Part shown: piece after piece, positions 32,646-43,894 of the stretch
How the letters are laid out: every line of letters begins with the position of its first letter
How positions within the stretch are numbered: the stretch's first letter is position 1
From: Lineus longissimus
Taxonomy: Eukaryota > Nemertea > Pilidiophora > Heteronemertea > Lineidae
Length of the DNA: 64,000 bases
Direction of reading: 5' to 3'
Assembly: GCF_910592395.1 (NCBI RefSeq)
Contig: NC_088314.1
Location: forward strand, 11,778,001 to 11,842,000
Notes under the pieces: generated by a model
What the model was told of the DNA's origin: nothing
Database searches by the model: none
The model's input: the letters and a program-made list of their open reading frames with translations, nothing else
Translations under genes and position numbers: made by a program

Positions 32646-34127
32646 TTACTCTTTGTCCCCTTGACCGCCCCCGATCAAGGGTGCGTTGGCGTTTCCCAAC
32701 CGCTTGTTCTTATTCTGTAGTTTGAAACAATCATCGATGTGATGACCCTTCTTCTTGCAGTAACTACAAATACCTGCATAATAGGACTTTCCACCTGAAG
32801 AAGAATGTGTAGAGGTGGTAGTAGAATCTGCAAAAGAAGAAGTTTGATCTGCTCTCTTAGCAGCCTCACGAGCTTTCTCTTTCTTCAAAGTGGCCAACTC
32901 ACCTTCAAGAGCAGTAACTTTCTTCAAAATCAAGTCAAGCTTGTTTACCTCCGCGGCAGTAGAGCTATTGCTAAGCTGTTGGACCGGTTTAGGTTTCCCT
33001 AAACCCATCTCTTGCTCCACCTGCCGGGCCGCCACTAAAAGCTCGCTATAACCACGACCTGCATCGTAAAAGTGCCTAGTTGCCGACTTCACATCCTTTG
33101 ACCTGAGGCCAGACCAAAATTTTTGTCTCAACATGGCCTGGGCCTGAGGACCGGTACAATATGTGTCATCGGGGCACCTAGAAAGAATCTCCCTAATTCG
33201 GCAACCCCAAGCCGCAACGTTTTCATCCGGTTCCTGCGACGACGCGTAGAATTTCGCCAACACCTGTTCAGATGTTAATACCTCCCCAAACATTTTGTCA
33301 AACTCCCCAATGACCTCATGCGGGGCGAAGAGCCCCTCCCCAAACTGCAATAAACATTCTGCAGCCATACCCTTCAATGATCTCCTGATAGCACCTACAA
33401 TGGTCTGCATAGGTAGTCCAAGGTCAGCAAGTAATCCCTTTACCTCAGCCCTCCACTGGCGATATGACACCTCTGACTTTTTGTCGCCAGAGAAAGAACC
33501 TAAACGTGGAGTACTGACTACATAACGAGGCTGCCTTGAACTGTCAGTTTGATTCAACTGAAAAGAAAGTTTCTTTCTCTCAGACCCTATAGGTGGTAAC
33601 TTTGATCTAATACTATCACTATCATGATCAGCTGAAAGGGAAGATGCATGAGGATGAGGGGTAGATGGTGGCATATGAGGTGGACTGACCCCAGCATACC
33701 CACCAGGGGAACGGACAGGGGGTGGGGGCGACTGAGGTGTAGCAGTAGCACCCTGCGGCGTACTATGCCGCAGCAAATCTCCCATCGTTCTACCCCGTCC
33801 ATCATTAGGCCGAGAAGTAAAATTGAAAATATGTCCACGACCCATTGCATTTGTCTTAACTGGGTTTGAGACGGTAGACGATGTTGCAGGAACTGAAGTT
33901 ACAGGTTGGTGTGCACTTACAGGTTCAGACTTCGGTTTGGGCTGCGACTCACCCAAGGCCTTAATGAGGGCCTCCCTTTGACTGAAGTCGAGATCTTTTA
34001 TCATCTCCAAACAAATATTCAAAACTTCTGTCCTATTGGACCCTATACCAGAACCAGTAGTAGCAGTCAAATCCATGTCTTCCGCTTTGAAATTATCACC
34101 AGTTGCCATTTGGAAAATCAGGCGCAT
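32646..34127 (-). CDS. gag: Gypsy gag-like protein with one zinc knuckle
   Basis: A 493-codon frame; the likely initiator is the second methionine (MATGDNFK). A Pro/Ser-rich segment (about 120-200) precedes a retrotransposon gag-like helical region (YRQWRAEVKGLLADL, LQFGEGLF, FWSGLRSKDV), a coiled-coil (LDLILKKVTALEGELATLKK) and a CCHC knuckle at 454-467 (Cys454, Cys457, His462, Cys467). The stop at 32646 overlaps the pol frame, which lies one base back, as in many Gypsy elements that use -1 frameshifting. No stop or shift is seen within gag. Confidence 0.9.
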   Translation of the reverse strand: MRLIFQMATGDNFKAEDMDLTATTGSGIGSNRTEVLNICLEMIKDLDFSQREALIKALGESQPKPKSEPVSAHQPVTSVPATSSTVSNPVKTNAMGRGHIFNFTSRPNDGRGRTMGDLLRHSTPQGATATPQSPPPPVRSPGGYAGVSPPHMPPSTPHPHASSLSADHDSDSIRSKLPPIGSERKKLSFQLNQTDSSRQPRYVVSTPRLGSFSGDKKSEVSYRQWRAEVKGLLADLGLPMQTIVGAIRRSLKGMAAECLLQFGEGLFAPHEVIGEFDKMFGEVLTSEQVLAKFYASSQEPDENVAAWGCRIREILSRCPDDTYCTGPQAQAMLRQKFWSGLRSKDVKSATRHFYDAGRGYSELLVAARQVEQEMGLGKPKPVQQLSNSSTAAEVNKLDLILKKVTALEGELATLKKEKAREAAKRADQTSSFADSTTTSTHSSSGGKSYYAGICSYCKKKGHHIDDCFKLQNKNKRLGNANAPLIGGGQGDKE

Positions 34128-36178
34128 AACAGCGAAGACAAGGAGTGAATGAAAATATCAGACGACTATCAACAAATATGTATAAGTATGAGGACACCCT
34201 CAACCTATCATATGCAAATATCACTAGTATGGTATAATCCAAATGCTAAGAGCAAGTATAGTTTTACCTAAACCTACTAATAGACAATGTCAACGTACGA
34301 AATAATATAATATAGAGTAAGTATTGTTTCACCAAAACCAACTGCAAGAAAATATTACAAAGTACAAGATGAAAGAATAGCAAAGAAGTATGATAAATAT
34401 CTGTAATGTCTTCACCCAAGAAAATACTAACTCCAAAACCTGGAGAGCATACAACACTCTGGGTAAAGAGATGAACAAAGATGACCTGTAAAATAATCAA
34501 ACACAATGAGATCTCACAGTTGAAAGATGATCGGCATCCACCAGACAGCTGTAACAGTTGTAGTGGAAGTTGCAGTTGCAGATCAATGAACCAGGCAGAA
34601 GTCCACGTCAACACGGTGTAGAAATCTTGGAGACCAAGTACCAAACCATCACCCTGCCAAAGGAAAATGTTCACAATTAATGATCAATAATATAAGTGCA
34701 AGTACTAAAGACTCACAAATAATACCAATGATGATAAATCAAATCAATCCAAAGTCACAAAGGACACCCTGTATAAATGATAAAGTTGTACTACAATATG
34801 GAACACACTTTATGCTGAAACAAAAATGAACTGTAAAGTCCACCAAGAAACATCAAAGTGATTCTACACACTGTAAGATTCACCAAGTACCATCAAAGAA
34901 ATACATAGGATCACCTGACCAAAACAAAGTAAACTCAAACCGAGTCACCCTGTACCTGACAACTAAATCAAAACCACAAGAAAATCCAAAATGACCCAAG
35001 AAATTCAAAGTAGTACCACCAAAGTTATTATCATAATTCAAGCGAACATTATCGAAACCTATTCGATTAATGACGGCAAGTTACGCAACGGCCAGGTCGA
35101 CAAAGTCAACAAAATTCAAACCGTCTAAATGTCAACAAAAATTACCCTGTCTGCGTATGACCTAAACACATCATTGGAAACCAAAAGAATCTTCATGCAA
35201 AATAATACACTACTAAGTACATGCGATGCACAAAGACACCATAGGAAAATAATTGTCAAATAAATTATTTCCAAAATAACTCAAAATCACATGCACTAAG
35301 TTTCAAGCATGCAGCATAATGTCACCAGAAAGGAAGGCACCCACAGCAAAACCAAGTAAAGACACAAAGTCCCCAAGTGTCACTAGACACCAAAAACACA
35401 GGTACACTTTCCCTTTAAATTTTCAAAAACCCAACTACACTGCATGGCTGAAAATGTGTCAAAAATTCACAAACAGAATTTTACATAAATTGGTTACAAT
35501 GACATGCAAACTGAATACAACAACACACAAGCATTCTGTTACAAACAGAAAGAAATGACAAATCAAAGATAATATAAACTTAAAAGTTCAAATGAAATGA
35601 GAATACATGAAGAATGAAAATGAAATGATGAATGAGTTAGCAAAGAGAACCAAAACTGTCCATGTTACGAACACAGAAAAAGTCAGTTCATAATGTCAGT
35701 GTCAATGGTCAAAGTCGGATGTCCACAGCGGAAGTCTTGCACGAGTCAGTCATGTACACGGTGTACAGCGCAATACGCGGAATACACAGTCAAGCCATAC
35801 ACGAAGTCAAAAGTCAAAGCGCGATGCGCGAGACAACGCGAAATTTATGCGGGAACGCGGCGAACACTAAAGATGGACCGGTCAAAAGAAAGAACAGTGT
35901 CGCAAGTGCACAATGTATCGACGTCAAAACGACAATGGCGGTCTGCCAAAGTCAAAACATCACGAAGATGTGAAAAAAACCAGACGATCACTGGGCGAAT
36001 CACTCCCACTACGAAAAACACAACTGCTGGCAGCAGACGATAGAAATTACTTCACGTCGACGACTCCATGACAGCACACACGACTTCCTCCTGAAGGTTT
36101 CGGAAACACCCGTCAGCCATCTTGAATTTTTAAATCACAAAAGAATGTCCAAGGAATACCTATACCCAAATAAAGTTC
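34128..36178 (-). other. long 5' leader of the Gypsy element
   Basis: About 2.05 kb between the primer-binding site and gag. Most of it is A-rich on the plus strand, with only short frames. The part nearest the LTR (about 35680-36060) is clearly richer in CpG and may hold promoter or packaging signals, but this is inference. A 136-codon frame at 34674-34264 has no recognisable motif and is probably chance. Confidence 0.6.
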
Positions 36179-36195
36179 AAACGGCTGAGCCCCCA
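36179..36195 (-). promoter_or_regulatory. primer-binding site, probably tRNA-Pro
   Basis: On the minus strand, two bases after the 5' LTR end, the sequence is TGGGGGCTCAGCCG. Its first nine bases, TGGGGGCTC, are the same as those of the proline-tRNA primer sites known in retroviruses. The match weakens after that. Confidence 0.6.
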
Positions 36196-36197
36196 AA

Positions 36198-36553
36198 TGT
36201 AATACTGTATTATATCAGTCTTCATGTCCACAGATTCACTGTTCCAATCCTTGTGACATTGTTGATGAAAAAGGAAGAAATCAAATATATAGAAATGTTT
36301 ATATTAAACTCATCTGACCAGGTCTACAACATGCATGTACACAGTTCGGGATCCCAAGGCTAACTGAATTTGGAGGGAAACTCAGTAGACCAGGAAAACT
36401 ATACAAACAATAATAGCTGATAAAGCACATACAATGAAATGACATAAGGCTCAGGGACCGTGAAGGCCCAAAATAACCTGAGCTAAACCATTGGTCATAG
36501 CAGACTTAAAGGGGGAATAAACTCTTCAAACTGTTCAAATTGAACCTGTTACA
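36198..36553 (-). repeat. 5' LTR of the Gypsy element
   Basis: 356 bp, apparently identical to the 3' LTR at 26770-27125. Its outer side is followed by the CATG target duplication (36554-36557). Confidence 0.95.
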
Positions 36554-36557
36554 CATG

Positions 36558-37260
36558 CAAGGTTTTTGAGGATCTCAAATACCGGCAGAATCATGAAAGT
36601 GTACGCATATATACGCCATAAATGCATACACATAGGCAATTCCGAGGGTATTCCTAATGAAATGACGTCATCTGAAGATTGGCCCCTCCATGCTTATTAC
36701 CAATCCACCATCTTCAAAAGCAGTACCGCGGATGTAGATCAGGAAAGAATCCTATCAACTTGAAAAGGAGATAGTACCCTTCATCAAACAAGTCTAATTA
36801 CATCGATTGATCATGTTTTAAGAAATTTACATGACTTTCAATAATAGCATTCTGCGAAGATGACGTCGCTGCAGCTGCTGCCCTCTATTTCCCCATCGCT
36901 GAATCACAGGCAATGTCGGACAAACATGCGGTTTCGTAATGGATTCAGGCTTTCTAACTAGGGCAGTTAGATTCAATCTGGCACATGTCCGAGTGTTGGA
37001 AATACTACATAATTGTTCTGAATATTTCTCTCTCGGACTCTATGGTATCATTCATGCTAAAAACAATGCAGGGTCAAAGATAATTGACTTTGAAATAAGC
37101 TCAAATGCGTAGAAATAAGTGTCGATGTCCGACTGTCACGTGACTAAAACGTCATCTATATCTTATGCAAATGACCTTGTGAGCTATAAATAGTACCTTC
37201 GCGGAATGCTATTTGTATCAATCTCAAAAGCTTCAGTAAAATTGACGTATCAAAAAGTTG
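36558..37260. other. no supported gene; repeat fragments
   Basis: Contains 36660-36740, which pairs with repeats at 21015-21075 (inverted) and 16128-16160 (direct). Otherwise unremarkable AT-rich sequence. Confidence 0.5.
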
Positions 37261-37266
37261 TTGTTG

Positions 37267-37986
37267 TACGGCAGCATTTTAGTGCCACTAAAGAAGAAGA
37301 AAAAAGAAAATATTTCTCGTAATAACGACTTTTAATCTCGTAATGATGACTTTTAATCTCATAATAACGACTTTTAATCTCGTAATAACGACTCATTCTC
37401 GTTATAACGACTTAATCTACTACAACAACTTTTAATCTCGTTATAACGACTTTTAATCTTGTATCGTTATTACGATATTAAAAGTCGTTATAACGAGAAA
37501 GGAAGTCGTTATTACGAGATTAAAAGTCGTCATAACGAGACAGAAAGTCGTTATTACGAGATTAAAAGTCGTTATTACGAGATTAAAAGTCATTATTTTG
37601 AGAAAGAAAGTCGTTATTACGACATTAAAAGTCGTTATTATGAGAAAGGAAGTTGTTATAACGAGAAATAAAGTCGTTATTATGAGATTAAAAGTCATTA
37701 TAATGAGAAATAAAGTCGTTATTATGAGATAAAAAGTCGTTATAACGAGAAAGAAAGTCATTATAATGAGATTAAAAGTCATTATTATGAGAAAGAAAGT
37801 CGTTATTATGAGATAAAAAGTCGTTATAACGAGAAAGAAAGTCATTATAATGAGATTAAAAGTCATTATTATGAGAAAGAAAGTCGTTATTATAAGATTA
37901 AAAGTCATTATTATGAGATTAAAAGTCGTTATTACGAGAAATTTTTTCTTTTTTTTCTTCTTTAGTGGCACTAAAATGCTGCCGTA
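37267..37986. mobile_element. foldback element whose arms are inverted 21-bp minisatellites
   Basis: The ends are inverted copies: TACGGCAGCATTTTAGTGCC at 37267 and its complement ending at 37986, continuing through CACTAAAGAAGAAGAAAAAA. TTGTTG flanks both sides (37261-37266 and 37987-37992). Inside, a 21-bp unit (TTATTACGAGATTAAAAGTCG) repeats in one orientation from about 37475 to 37935 (some 22 units) and in the opposite orientation from 37315 to 37465 (about 7 units). The inversion point is near 37470. Drosophila FB elements are organised in this way. There is no gene. Confidence 0.8.
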
Positions 37987-38050
37987 TTGTTGACTGTTCT
38001 CGATGGAAACAAAAGATAAGTCGTTTTTTTTGCCTTGTTATTTAGTTCGT

Positions 38051-40160
38051 TCATCCAGGTTAAGAAACATTGTACATGTATATTGTATAGGTCAAACCAA
38101 AGTCGGTATGACATGTGATATATCGTTGCTTGGAGCAAGTACCATAAGAACATCATCAAAAACAAGTCACTTATAAACGAGATATTGCACTTTTTACCTA
38201 TTTTAGTTTTGGCCTCCTGGTGGCCAAGTTGAGTACCAGATCAGATCGAAATATCGTGTCCGAGGTAACATGACGTAGTGAGTCATGTGTACCAAATTTT
38301 AAGTTCATAGCTTTAGTGGTTAAGAAACATGCCATAGTTACAATCAAACGACCAATTTACGCCATTTGACCTAGAGCTGTGATCTTGAAAAGCAGGTCAG
38401 ATCAAAAACTCTTATGATATGTGATGAATCCTTGCTAGGAGAACCTACCATAAAAATGTTATTGAAAACGAATCACTAATAAGCGAGATATCACACTTTC
38501 TAGGTTTTCACTTTTGGCCCCCTGGTGGCCAAGTCGAGAATCAGACCGGACTGAAATTCAGGGTCAGCTGACCCAGGGGGTCCTTTGTACAAAGTCTCAA
38601 GTTCATAGCCTTAGGGGTGAACAAACGTTCCACAGTTACGCTTAAATGGCCAATTTACGCCATTTGACCTCTGTGACCTTGAAAAGTACGTCAAATCAAA
38701 AACGCGTATCATATGTGATGTATCCTTGCAAGGAGTATCTACCATAAAATTTTAACCAAAAACTAATCAGTAATAAGCGAGATATGGCACTATTCAAATT
38801 TTTGGTTTTGGCCCCCTGGTGGTCAAGTTAAGAATCAGACCAGACCGAAAATCAGTGTCATAGGTCATCTGACCTAGGGGGTCATGTGTACCAAGTTTAA
38901 ATTTCATAGCTTTAGTGGTTAAGAAACGTGACATGTTAACACACAAACGGCCAATTCACACCATTTGACCTCTGTGACCTTGAAAAGTACGCCGAATCGA
39001 CCTGATTTTTGTCAACATGTACAGCTACATAACAGGTGTCTACATACCAAATTTGAAGACTATAGGACGAATAAAGACAAAACGTGCCACTATCGGTGAA
39101 ATTTTAGAGTTTGACCTCTGTGACCTTGACCAGTAGGTCAAATCAAAAACTCGTATGATATGTGATGTATCCTTGCTAGGGGTAACCACCATAAAATTTT
39201 TAGCAAAAACAAATCAGTAATAAACGAGTTGTCACATTTTTTAAGTTTTTGGTTTTAGCCCCCTGGTGGCCAGGTGAAGAATTAGACCGGACCGAAATTG
39301 GCTGTTAGAGGTCATGTGACCTAGGTCATTATGTGTACAAAGTTTCAAGTTCATAGCACAAGCGGTTAGGAAACGATGACGGAAACAGGGCTATCGTATA
39401 GACTCCCCTAACGGTGAGCCAATAATGGACCATCGTTTCGGTTTTTGCATAAAATTCTTCCAAAAACGAGATTTTCATCATTTCTGGACCCGTGTGAATA
39501 ACCCCTAAATGATAACTAATAACTTTCCTGATTACAAAGCTATAAATCCAATATTTTTATGGGTCATGGAAGAGTAGGCCTACTGGTTCTTTACAGGGAA
39601 AAAAAATTGTAGGATTGCTAAGCATACTTTTTAAGAATACAAATGAGGAGGCCTACTTGAAAAAATACCTCTTGAATTCGTTGTTGATTGTAAATAATAA
39701 TGCGCTAATTAGGGTCGGCCACACGATTAATCTCAATAAAATCAGCTTTATCCAATCAATACCATGTTTCTATACATTATCATGTTATCAACTCGTATCT
39801 TGTCCCCCCCCTCCCTCCTCAGGCCTTCGACATCTTTACGCCATTCACCTGTAAATGTTCGACGTAAATTGGTCGTTTGAGTGTAACTATGGCACGTTTC
39901 TTAACCACTAAAGCTATGAAGTTGAAATTTGGTACACATGACTCCCTACGTCATGAAAACTCCGACATCGAATTTCTATCTGATCTGGTACTCAACTTGG
40001 CCACCAGGATGCCAAAACTAAAATAGGTAAAAAGTGCATTATCTCCTTTATTAGTGACTTGGTACCATGAGAATATCATCAAAAACTACTCCAGGCAACG
40101 ATACATCACATGTCATACCGACTTTGGTTTGACCTATAAACTGTTTCTTAACCAGGATGA
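38051..40160. mobile_element. large foldback element, arms about 300 bp, tandem repeats inside
   Basis: 38051-38360 and 39862-40160 are inverted copies with about 85-90% identity by eye. The outer ends are TCATCCAGGTTAAGAAACA and its complement; shared landmarks are GGTCAAACCAAAGTCGGTAT and AGTTCATAGCTTTAGTGGTT. The left arm is itself the first unit of a tandem array of about 300-bp units (38200-39370). No coding sequence was recognised, and no target duplication was seen. Confidence 0.7.
38200..39370. repeat. tandem repeat of about 300 bp, four units
   Basis: The landmark CCTGGTGGCCA recurs at about 38216, 38521, 38816 and 39262, giving spacings of 305, 295 and 446 (the last includes an extra ~150-bp segment). 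Each unit also has GTCATGTGTACCAA, AGCTTTAGTGGTTAAGAAAC, CGGCCAATTTACGCCATTTG, TGACCTTGAAAAGTA and GATGTATCCTTGC. Another set is at 47396-48070. This is a dispersed, tandem-prone repeat family. Confidence 0.85.
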
Positions 40161-40165
40161 ATTCC

Positions 40166-40656
40166 AAAGCACAAAATATCTATACGATGAGCACAATGGC
40201 CCCTGGCCGTTTCATTTAGATAGTAACAGTGACAGTACAAGTAAAGTTTAATAACTAGTCAAGATAAAGTTAACTGGATCTTTGCAAGCGTAACACCAAA
40301 TTAAAAAACCTCAGTAGTTGAAGAGAATCCTATCATACACTTCTCACAAAATGCAGTCATATCAGATTACCTCGAAATATGCTTAAAATCCAAACCAAAC
40401 AAACTATTTAGAATGATTCACTGCTCAAACTTAAAACTTGCAAATCTGAATTATTTGTCTAAAACTGAACAACAGATATCTTGAACTGAGCCTTATCCTC
40501 CTCAAACTATATATATGTCAAACTAAAACACACTAAGGAAATTTTCCTTCAGAAAGTCCAAAACATGTCTCTAATCTAATCTGTAAATCTAGAAGAACAG
40601 TGAAATATTGTCCATCTTACACAGTCAATTACAATACACATGAAAGACAAAACTGT
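40166..40656. other. no supported gene; probable 3' end of the old Gypsy element
   Basis: AT-rich sequence between the foldback element and the pol end of the decayed Gypsy element. A 3' LTR would be expected here, but no sequence matching a 5' LTR on the right side of that element was found. Confidence 0.4.
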
Positions 40657-43600
40657 TCACTTAGGCACAAAATCTTTAGGATATTTTGGAGGTTTGCTCA
40701 CCCCAGTGCTGCGCCTAGGTGGCACCTCCATTGGTTGGACTACACCAGAGTGAGATGTACTATCATTTGCATTTGACTCAGTTGAACCATTCTCATTAGC
40801 GCTATTTGAAGGCTGATTTACTGGTACACTTCCAGTGGAATGATCAGGTTTCGGATTCACAGATTCTGATACAGTAGGTAATATGAATGGTGGGTCACGT
40901 GCAAACAACACAGATGTGGATCACATTTGAGACCGGTTGCACCGGTAGACACAACCCGTGCGACTTTCCACTAAGTATGTGCGGTCACCAAGTATTTGTG
41001 AGATTTTTCCCAGAATCCACTTCTCCTTTTCTTTCTTTTCAAAGTAAACACTCTGTCCAACTGACAACTTTGGTAGCGCGCACGCCTTTTTGTCATGGCT
41101 ACGCTTCTTTGCACTTTTCCGCTTTTTTCTTTTCTCAGATACATCAATCTTGTCCTTTTCGATATATGGAATGACTGACCTAGTTTTTCGACCAAACAAC
41201 ATTTCTGAAGGACTGAGTCCAGTGTCCTCTCTAGGAGTGTTTCTAAGTTCTAGCAATGCAATATTTGGATCAGTTTTCGTCTTCCATGATTTGATCATGA
41301 GTTATTTTGTGATCTTTACCGGGGCCTCTGCTCTGCCGTTCGCAGAGTGATGTCCTGGCGAGGACTCCGTGTGTATGATTCCCAACTCTGCTGTGAATCT
41401 GCGGAATTCACTGGATGTTAGTTGCGATCCAGCGTCACTCTGAAACACACGAGGGATGCCATATCTCGCAAAATGTTTCTTCAGCACATTGATTACTTGA
41501 GTGCTGGTGATTGTAGGAAGAAAATCAACTCCATTTAAGTTGGAGAAGAAATCCACAGTAACTAGGTACTGTCGACCAGAAATCTCGAAAAATGTCAGCT
41601 CCCACTTTGTCCCATGGTCCGTTGCCATCACCTTGAGGGATAAGTGGTTCCTTAGGGCTGCGGGCCCTAAGCTCTCGACACGGCTTGCACGTATCGACCA
41701 TTTGCTTAATATCTTGGACAAGTTGTGACCAAAAAACGAGACCTCGAGCACGTCGAAGCATGCTGTTCAAACCAAGTTGAGCTGAATGCAAACGCTTCTT
41801 GATATCCCCACGTAAGTCACTCAGGATGAGGATAGCTTCTCCCTTGAGTATAATTCCAGTCTCACAGCTGCGGGAGTCTCTGAAGTCAAAGTATGGCCTG
41901 GCCTCTGTCGGAGTGTCCTGTTTAGTATCTGGCCAGCCATTCTGAATAAGAGACATGAGAGTTTTCATGGCAGGATCACGAGAAGTGACGTCTCGAACTT
42001 CCTCTAGTCTTGCATCTGAAACGTTCGGAAAGCAGTTAATGTTCATGACTCAGGGTATCTGCTATAACTAGCTCTGATCCTGTCAGGAATTGAAAGTCTA
42101 CGTCATACTGATGAAGACGCATTAGTAAGGACTGGAGTCGCTTGGGCGCTTGGCTCTGTGGTTTCTTTAAGATTGACGCCAACAGCTTGTGGTCATTTTC
42201 CACAATTATTTTTGTCCCATATGTGTATTGGTCAAAGCGTTCTAGACCAAAACAAACAGACAACAGCTCCTTTTCTATCTGAGCCCAAGATTGCTGTGCA
42301 TTAGAGAGGGAACGCGACGCATATTCTATTGGGCGCCTTGCATCAAAACAGCCCCCATACCGTCCTTACTGTTATCAGTTTGGAGTTTCACTTCTTTACT
42401 TGAATCGAAATATGCCAGTACTGGAGCATCGGTTAACTTTTTCTTCACAGTCTGAAACGTTTGTTCACAGCCGATTGTCCAACTCCACTCGACTTCTTTT
42501 TTAGTAAGTGCACGAATGGGTCCCAAATCATTAGCAAGATCTGTGAATTGGTGTCCACGAAGTTGGATCTGAGTTTTTGCCGATCTCCATCTTATCATTG
42601 TTCAACACAATGTGTCGCTCATCACTGCGTGTATAGAGTCTCTGCAGTTTTCAATCATTTTCCTTTAGAGCATCTTCCTTTGATGCCCCACAACCCGCTA
42701 CGGTGATATCATCTGCAATTGTGAAAATGCCGTCCAAACCATTTAGAGCTTCTGCTAGCTTCGCTGAAAAATTTCACTGCTAACTTTAAGACCGAATGGC
42801 AACCTTAGCCAGCGAAATTGACCAAAAGGGGTGCTCATGGTCGTCAAAAAAGCTTGAATCATGATCTACCTTCAAATGCCAGAACGCATTTTTCACGTCA
42901 AGTTTGCTAAACACTTTCGCCATGTTTAGCATAGGCAAGATATCATCTATTGTTGGGAGTTTGTAATGCTCTCGCATAAGGGCTTCATTCAGTGGCTGGG
43001 GATCAATACAGATCCTTAGCTTGCCATTAGACTTTCTGACATTAACTATTTGGCTCATCCATTCCGTTGGTTCTGACAAAGATGTCATGACGCCAAGGTC
43101 TACGAGTCTGTCTAATTCTTCTTTTACACAGTCTTTCAGCGCTATAGGCACATTTTTGCATGGTAAAGCTCGTGGTCTCATTTCGGGATTTACCCTGAGG
43201 TTCGCTTCCCCAAGGTCCCCAAGCTCAGATTGAGAGCTCATTTGCGCCACAAAACGGTTGTTGTTGACAGTAATCAAACCCATTTTCTTAATTGTGCTCA
43301 GGCCTAGTAAGCACGAGAGATCATTTGGCACAATCACAAAATTCACATGTTGCACCTCTTGAGTACGGACATTGTGTAGGGGTAAGAGCGCCTCATTTGG
43401 CACAATCACAAAATTCACATGTTGCACCTCTTGAGTACGGACATTGTGTAGGGGTAAGAGCGCCTCCCCCACCGGTTTCACTTTAGTACCATTCCACATG
43501 ATGAGATTTCTCAACGTAGCTTTTACTTGTTCCTTCCTAACGAATCTCTGGCACAGAGTATTCAACTCTGCACCAGTATCGAGTTTGAAATGCAAATGAC

Positions 43601-43870
43601 AGCCGTTTACTGCCATTTTTGCCGTAAGCTAACGTTTTTCCTTCCGTTTCGAAGTGACACTCTGCATAAAGAAATCATCGTCGGATGAAGATCCATCATC
43701 CATCCTGTAACACCCGTTTTACTTTAGGCTTTTTGCATTTTGCCGCAAAGTGATTCCTACCCGTGCAGTTTTCGCAGGTTTTGCCCCAGGCAGGGCACTT
43801 TTTTTTCAGCATGTGGTGTGTTTTCCCACAGTACCTGCACTCTCTAGTTTCTACACTTGAACTAGGCTTT
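40657..43870 (-). pseudogene. pol: decayed Gypsy pol (protease, RT, RNase H, integrase)
   Basis: Reading leftwards: zinc knuckles at 43870-43735 (CRYCGKTHH, CENCTGRNHF), protease DTGAEL (43578), RT (RKSNGKLRICID, FSKLDVKNAFWHL), a frameshift at the T6 run near 42850, an ADD active-site region (ITIADDIT-like, near 42715) and an internal deletion between GHQFTD and LANDLGPIRAL near 42540. RNase H follows (PVLAYFDSSKE; ENDHKLLASILKK), then the integrase finger (TCKPCRELRA) and core (TVDFFSN, FQSDAGSQ), and a C-terminal tail ending KYPKDFVPK. At least five frameshifts and one in-frame TGA near 40919 separate the pieces. It resembles the K02A2.6-like Gypsy group of invertebrates. Dead copy, much older than the element at 26770. 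Confidence 0.85.
43310..43465 (-). repeat. 72-bp in-frame tandem duplication in the old Gypsy protease region
   Basis: TCATTTGGCACAATCACAAA starts at 43321 and again at 43393. The 72-bp period equals 24 codons, so the protein frame reads EALLPLHNVRTQEVQHVN twice in succession. The copies look identical, so the duplication is much younger than the other damage. Confidence 0.9.
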
Positions 43871-43894
43871 TTCTTAGGATGCGAGTCATTTCGG

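Larger units (their letters stand above)
26770..36553 (-). mobile_element. complete Gypsy (Ty3-type) LTR retrotransposon, 9784 bp
   Basis: Two 356-bp LTRs (26770-27125 and 36198-36553) bound the element. A CATG duplication flanks it (26766-26769 and 36554-36557). On the minus strand, gag, then protease/RT, then RNase H/integrase follow in Gypsy order. A primer-binding site starts two bases inside the 5' LTR and a polypurine tract abuts the 3' LTR. No envelope gene is seen. The leader before gag is about 2 kb, which is long. By eye the two LTRs do not differ, so the insertion is recent, yet pol carries one frameshift near 31120. Confidence 0.95.

Noticed and set aside
37315-37940. CRISPR-like look of regularly spaced repeats
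   Set aside because: There are no unique spacers; the units are contiguous tandem copies in an animal genome.
37453-37971. 172-codon open frame with heptad repeats (FNLIITT) on the minus strand
   Set aside because: It is the translation of the 21-bp minisatellite; 21 is divisible by three, so any frame without a stop stays open.
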